Positions 6,572 to 8,865 of a stretch of DNA of 8,865 bases are shown here, one piece after another. This DNA comes from Synechococcaceae cyanobacterium RL_1_2 (GTDB taxonomy: Bacteria; Cyanobacteriota; Cyanobacteriia; Cyanobacteriales; JAAUPO01). The position numbers and the translations under genes were made by a program. The number at the start of each line of letters is the position of its first letter. Within the stretch, counting starts at the first letter, position 1. The notes below the pieces were generated by a model that was given only the letters and a program-made list of their open reading frames with translations, did not search any database and was not told the origin of the DNA. Location: NCBI GenBank assembly GCA_012033095.1, contig JAAUPO010000057.1, positions 1 to 8,865 on the forward strand, written 5' to 3'.

Positions 6572-7801
6572 ATGGCACGCGCAAAGTTCGAAAGAAATAA
6601 ACCCCACGTTAACATTGGTACCGTTGGTCACGTTGACCACGGTAAAACCACGCTAACTGCAGCCATTACCATGTCCCTTGCTGCCCAAGGTAAAGCAAAA
6701 GCCCGTAACTACGCTGATATTGATGCAGCACCCGAAGAAAAAGCCCGGGGTATTACCATCAATACTGCCCACGTAGAGTACGAAACTGATAATCGTCACT
6801 ATGCCCACGTAGATTGTCCCGGTCACGCTGACTACGTGAAAAACATGATTACCGGTGCAGCCCAAATGGACGGCGGTATCCTTGTGGTATCTGCAGCGGA
6901 TGGCCCCATGCCCCAAACTAAAGAGCACATCCTCCTTGCCCGTCAGGTAGGTGTACCTAGCCTTGTGGTATTCATGAACAAAGAAGACCAAGTAGATGAT
7001 GAAGAACTACTTGAGCTTGTAGAAATGGAAATTCGTGAGCTTTTGAGTGCCTATGATTTTCCTGGGGATGATATTCCCATTGTTACTGGTTCTGCCCTTA
7101 AAGCGGTGGAAGCTCTAACTGCTAACCCCCAAATCCAAAAAGGGGAAAATGAATGGGTTGATAAAATCCTCGACCTCATGGATAAAGTGGACGAATCCAT
7201 TCCTGAACCCGATCGCGATGTAGATAAGCCTTTCCTCATGGCGGTGGAAGATGTCTTCTCCATCACTGGTCGTGGTACTGTTGCCACTGGTCGGATTGAA
7301 ACCGGTGTGGTTAAAGTTGGGGAAACCGTTGAGATCGTAGGTATTAAAGATACCCGCACCACCACCGTAACCGGTGTGGAAATGTTCCAAAAAGTCCTTG
7401 ATCAAGGGATGGCCGGGGACAACGTTGGTCTTCTGCTCCGTGGTATTCAAAAAGAAGATATTGAGCGCGGTATGGTTTTGGCTAAACCCGGTAGTATCAA
7501 ACCCCATACTCAATTTGAAGGGGAAGTTTATGTGCTCAAAAAAGAAGAAGGTGGTCGTCATACTCCTTTCTTCCCTAACTACCGTCCTCAGTTCTACATC
7601 CGTACTACCGATGTAACTGGTAATATTGCTGCTTTCACTGCTGATGATGGTAGTGATGCTGAAATGGTAATGCCTGGCGATCGCATTAAAATGACTGTGG
7701 AATTAATCAACCCCGTCGCGATCGAGCAAGGTATGCGCTTTGCGATCCGTGAAGGTGGTCGTACCATCGGTTCTGGTGTGGTAAGTAAAATCATTAAATA
7801 G
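6572..7801 (+). CDS. tuf: Elongation factor Tu
   Basis: GTPase that delivers aminoacyl-tRNA to the ribosomal A site. The 409-residue length and [17 protein letters not shown] start match cyanobacterial and plastid EF-Tu, which are longer than the E. coli form (394). The G domain has GHVDHGKT (19-26), RGITI (59-63), DCPGH (81-85), NKED (136-139) and SAL (174-176). An insert rich in acidic residues follows near 178-205 ([18 protein letters not shown]), and domains II and III carry [15 protein letters not shown] and the C-terminal [16 protein letters not shown]. The frame is clean. The only cysteine is Cys82 in DCPGH, the position reported in Synechocystis PCC 6803 as the oxidation-sensitive residue that links translation to redox stress. 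Many GGT and CGT codons fit strong expression. Confidence 0.98.
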   Translation: MARAKFERNKPHVNIGTVGHVDHGKTTLTAAITMSLAAQGKAKARNYADIDAAPEEKARGITINTAHVEYETDNRHYAHVDCPGHADYVKNMITGAAQMDGGILVVSAADGPMPQTKEHILLARQVGVPSLVVFMNKEDQVDDEELLELVEMEIRELLSAYDFPGDDIPIVTGSALKAVEALTANPQIQKGENEWVDKILDLMDKVDESIPEPDRDVDKPFLMAVEDVFSITGRGTVATGRIETGVVKVGETVEIVGIKDTRTTTVTGVEMFQKVLDQGMAGDNVGLLLRGIQKEDIERGMVLAKPGSIKPHTQFEGEVYVLKKEEGGRHTPFFPNYRPQFYIRTTDVTGNIAAFTADDGSDAEMVMPGDRIKMTVELINPVAIEQGMRFAIREGGRTIGSGVVSKIIK

Positions 7802-7804
7802 GAT

Positions 7805-7820
7805 GATTAGCTGATTAGCT
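7805..7820. repeat. Tandem octamer just after tuf
   Basis: GATTAGCT occurs twice in a row (7805-7812 and 7813-7820), starting four bases after the tuf stop. It may be a replication-slippage product with no function. Confidence 0.5.
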
Positions 7821-7865
7821 CAATTATTTAAGTTCGAATAATTGCTGACCCCACGGACTAATTTA

Positions 7866-7910
7866 GGATTTTAGTAGGCGATAAGTCTATTTATCGCTAT
7901 ACTAAAATCC
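7866..7910 (+). promoter_or_regulatory. Long two-part hairpin between tuf and rpsJ
   Basis: The outer arms GGATTTTAGTA (7866-7876) and TACTAAAATCC (7900-7910) pair perfectly over 11 bp. The inner arms GCGATAA (7878-7884) and TTATCGC (7891-7897) add 7 bp around a 6-nt loop, with only a 1-nt and a 2-nt bulge. No T-run follows (CCCTTGTATC), so it is not a standard intrinsic terminator. It could stabilise the 3' end of the abundant tuf message after processing, or partially attenuate rpsJ. Its position, 65 bp past tuf and 95 bp before rpsJ, fits either. Confidence 0.55.
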
Positions 7911-8004
7911 CCCTTGTATCTGCATCGCTTAACTAATCAAAACCAAACAGGTTAGTTCAATTATGCAGATAAACCCAAACTCGTACCTAGACAACTGAAA
8001 AGTA

Positions 8005-8322
8005 ATGGCAACTCTGCAACAACAAAAAATTCGTATCCGTTTAAAAGCTTTCGATCGTGGTTTACTCGACACCTCCTGTGAAAAAATTGTTGAAACCGCT
8101 AGCCGTACTAATGCCTCTGCGGTAGGCCCCATCCCCCTTCCCACTAAGAAAAAGATTTATTGTGTGCTCCGCTCTCCCCACGTAGATAAAGATGCTAGGG
8201 AGCACTTTGAAACTAGAACCCACCGCCGTATCATTGATATTTATCAGCCTTCTTCCAAAACCATTGACGCTCTAATGAAGCTAGACCTCCCTGCTGGGGT
8301 GGATATTGAAGTTAAACTCTAG
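8005..8322 (+). CDS. rpsJ: Small ribosomal subunit protein S10 (NusE)
   Basis: A 105-residue S10 of normal length. It sits in the 30S head and, as NusE, pairs with NusB in transcription antitermination. The S10 signature GPIPLPT (41-47) and the typical [19 protein letters not shown] and [11 protein letters not shown] segments are present. In E. coli rpsJ heads the separate S10 operon; here it follows tuf, the arrangement known in cyanobacteria. It lies 203 bp after tuf and is followed by a good terminator, so it closes the cluster. No clear Shine-Dalgarno precedes the ATG at 8005. An 11-codon ATG frame at 7963-7998 ends just before it and is probably chance. Confidence 0.97.
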   Translation: MATLQQQKIRIRLKAFDRGLLDTSCEKIVETASRTNASAVGPIPLPTKKKIYCVLRSPHVDKDAREHFETRTHRRIIDIYQPSSKTIDALMKLDLPAGVDIEVKL

Positions 8323-8377
8323 GTTTTTCCGCTCCATATAGAACAGAAGTTTTAAAGTTTTATCTTTGTTAATTACC

Positions 8378-8419
8378 AGCCCTTAACCTACCGATATCGG
8401 CAAGTTAAGGGTTATTTTT
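8378..8419 (+). terminator. Intrinsic-type terminator after rpsJ
   Basis: CCCTTAAC (8380-8387) pairs with GTTAAGGG (8404-8411), extended by a G-T and an A-T pair outside; the loop holds the palindrome CCGATATCGG. It is followed directly by TTATTTTT (8412-8419). It lies 56 bp after the rpsJ stop and marks the end of the str operon. Confidence 0.75.
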
Positions 8420-8511
8420 GTGAGCATGTTTGAGATAAGCATCGTGGTTTCCATGGACTATAACCATAGCCAGAGAAGTTAAGACATACCTGCAGCAGCA
8501 AAGTCTTATTC

Positions 8512-8626
8512 TCAGGACTTACGCAAAAAGTTTGATTCTGTCCTGGGAACCAGGATGTTTGAAGACAATCGCTCAAGCAAGTCCCCCGAATTTGGGAGAT
8601 GTAGAGGGCTTGTGGGTAAGTCCTGA
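8512..8626. mobile_element. Putative 115-bp MITE with 14-bp terminal inverted repeats
   Basis: The left end TCAGGACTTACGCA (8512-8525) and the reverse complement of the right end (8613-8626, TCAGGACTTACCCA) agree at 13 of 14 bases. Ends of this CAGGACTTACGCA type are, from memory, common at cyanobacterial insertion sequences and their miniature derivatives. The body is non-coding and includes a CCCGAATTTGGG near-palindrome. No clear target-site duplication is visible. Confidence 0.65.
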
Positions 8627-8663
8627 TAAAATATTTTTCCATACCAAACAAAACGGTTTTGGT

Positions 8664-8678
8664 CTTACAAGGGGACAA
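8664..8678 (+). repeat. Dispersed repeat with GGGGACAA core, downstream copy
   Basis: CTTACAAGGGGACAA matches the 15-base core at 207 and 303 with one difference. Similarity does not clearly extend further downstream, so this may be an eroded single end of the same element. Confidence 0.5.
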
Positions 8679-8796
8679 AGTGGTTGCTTCCTTTCCCCAT
8701 TAACCTTTTTGGGGTTTCGCGCCACAAAATAATTAAATGCATTTATGGCAGAATGGTTTGACCATCAATTACAAAATTTTGGGAAAAGGTTGATTT

Positions 8797-8827
8797 TTCG
8801 TTTGTGAATTAATTTTGATGCTGGTTT
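8797..8827 (-). repeat. 31-bp dispersed inverted repeat, right copy
   Basis: Reverse complement of 271-301 with one mismatch. It lies near the window end, so any continuation of a larger element beyond 8865 is not visible. The opposite orientation of the two copies means they bracket the entire gene block. Confidence 0.75.
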
Positions 8828-8865
8828 ACGTTTTAATTTTGGTAGTACTAAAGCTGTAAGTATAG

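Larger units (their letters stand above)
8420..8865. other. Repeat-containing non-coding tail
   Basis: I find no supportable gene here. A 66-codon frame at 8532-8732 begins inside the MITE-like element and resembles no family; a 20-codon frame at 8745-8807 is also unremarkable. The stretch contains the MITE-like element at 8512-8626, a GGGGACAA-core repeat at 8664-8678 and the 31-bp inverted repeat at 8797-8827. Confidence 0.55.

Noticed and set aside
7051..7561. Long minus-strand frames of 104 and 148 codons inside tuf
   Set aside because: Antisense shadows of a strongly biased, clearly coding EF-Tu gene.
8532..8732. 66-codon frame downstream of rpsJ
   Set aside because: Starts inside the MITE-like element, has no ribosome site and no family resemblance.

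Overview
The window is cyanobacterial chromosomal DNA. Seven exact copies of the octamer GCGATCGC (HIP1) occur in under 9 kb. The gene order rpsL-rpsG-fusA-tuf-rpsJ, with rpsJ closing the str cluster, is the arrangement known from cyanobacteria and some plastids. EF-Tu is 409 residues long with one cysteine at position 82, as expected for this lineage. The AT-rich, weakly Shine-Dalgarno-dependent style suggests a unicellular Synechocystis/Crocosphaera-like organism, but the genus cannot be fixed from the sequence alone.

Layout, all genes on the + strand. Positions 1-724 hold no convincing gene but are rich in repeats: a stem-loop, two diverged direct repeats with the core CTTAAAAGGGGACAA, and a 243-bp MITE-like element (303-545) whose ends are imperfect inverted repeats. 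A small [2Fe-2S] Bfd-like ferredoxin follows (725-916) with a Fur-like box just upstream. Next is cysS (1123-2539), broken by two single-base losses. A 406-bp gap carries a strong SigA-type promoter (TTGACA-18-TAAAAT) for the str operon: rpsL (2946-3320), rpsG (3624-4094), fusA (4316-6391, with three frame breaks that cancel out), tuf (6572-7801) and rpsJ (8005-8322). A hairpin plus U-rich tract (8378-8419) ends the cluster. The last 445 bp hold a 115-bp MITE-like element, another GGGGACAA-core repeat, and a 31-bp sequence that is the inverted copy (30/31) of one at 271-301.

Functionally this is a translation locus: ribosomal proteins S12, S7 and S10, elongation factors G and Tu, and cysteinyl-tRNA synthetase, beside a small iron-metabolism ferredoxin. 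The spacers inside the str operon are long (303, 221, 180 and 203 bp). They hold possible regulatory or small-ORF content: a 15-codon ORF with a good Shine-Dalgarno, a 36-codon hydrophobic ORF, and two strong hairpins. The frame breaks in cysS and fusA sit mostly in homopolymer runs of otherwise perfectly conserved genes, so sequencing or assembly error is the leading explanation; decay in a reduced genome is the alternative. I see no clearly new biological system. The most interesting items are the dispersed repeats around the locus and the small ORF/hairpin arrangement before fusA.
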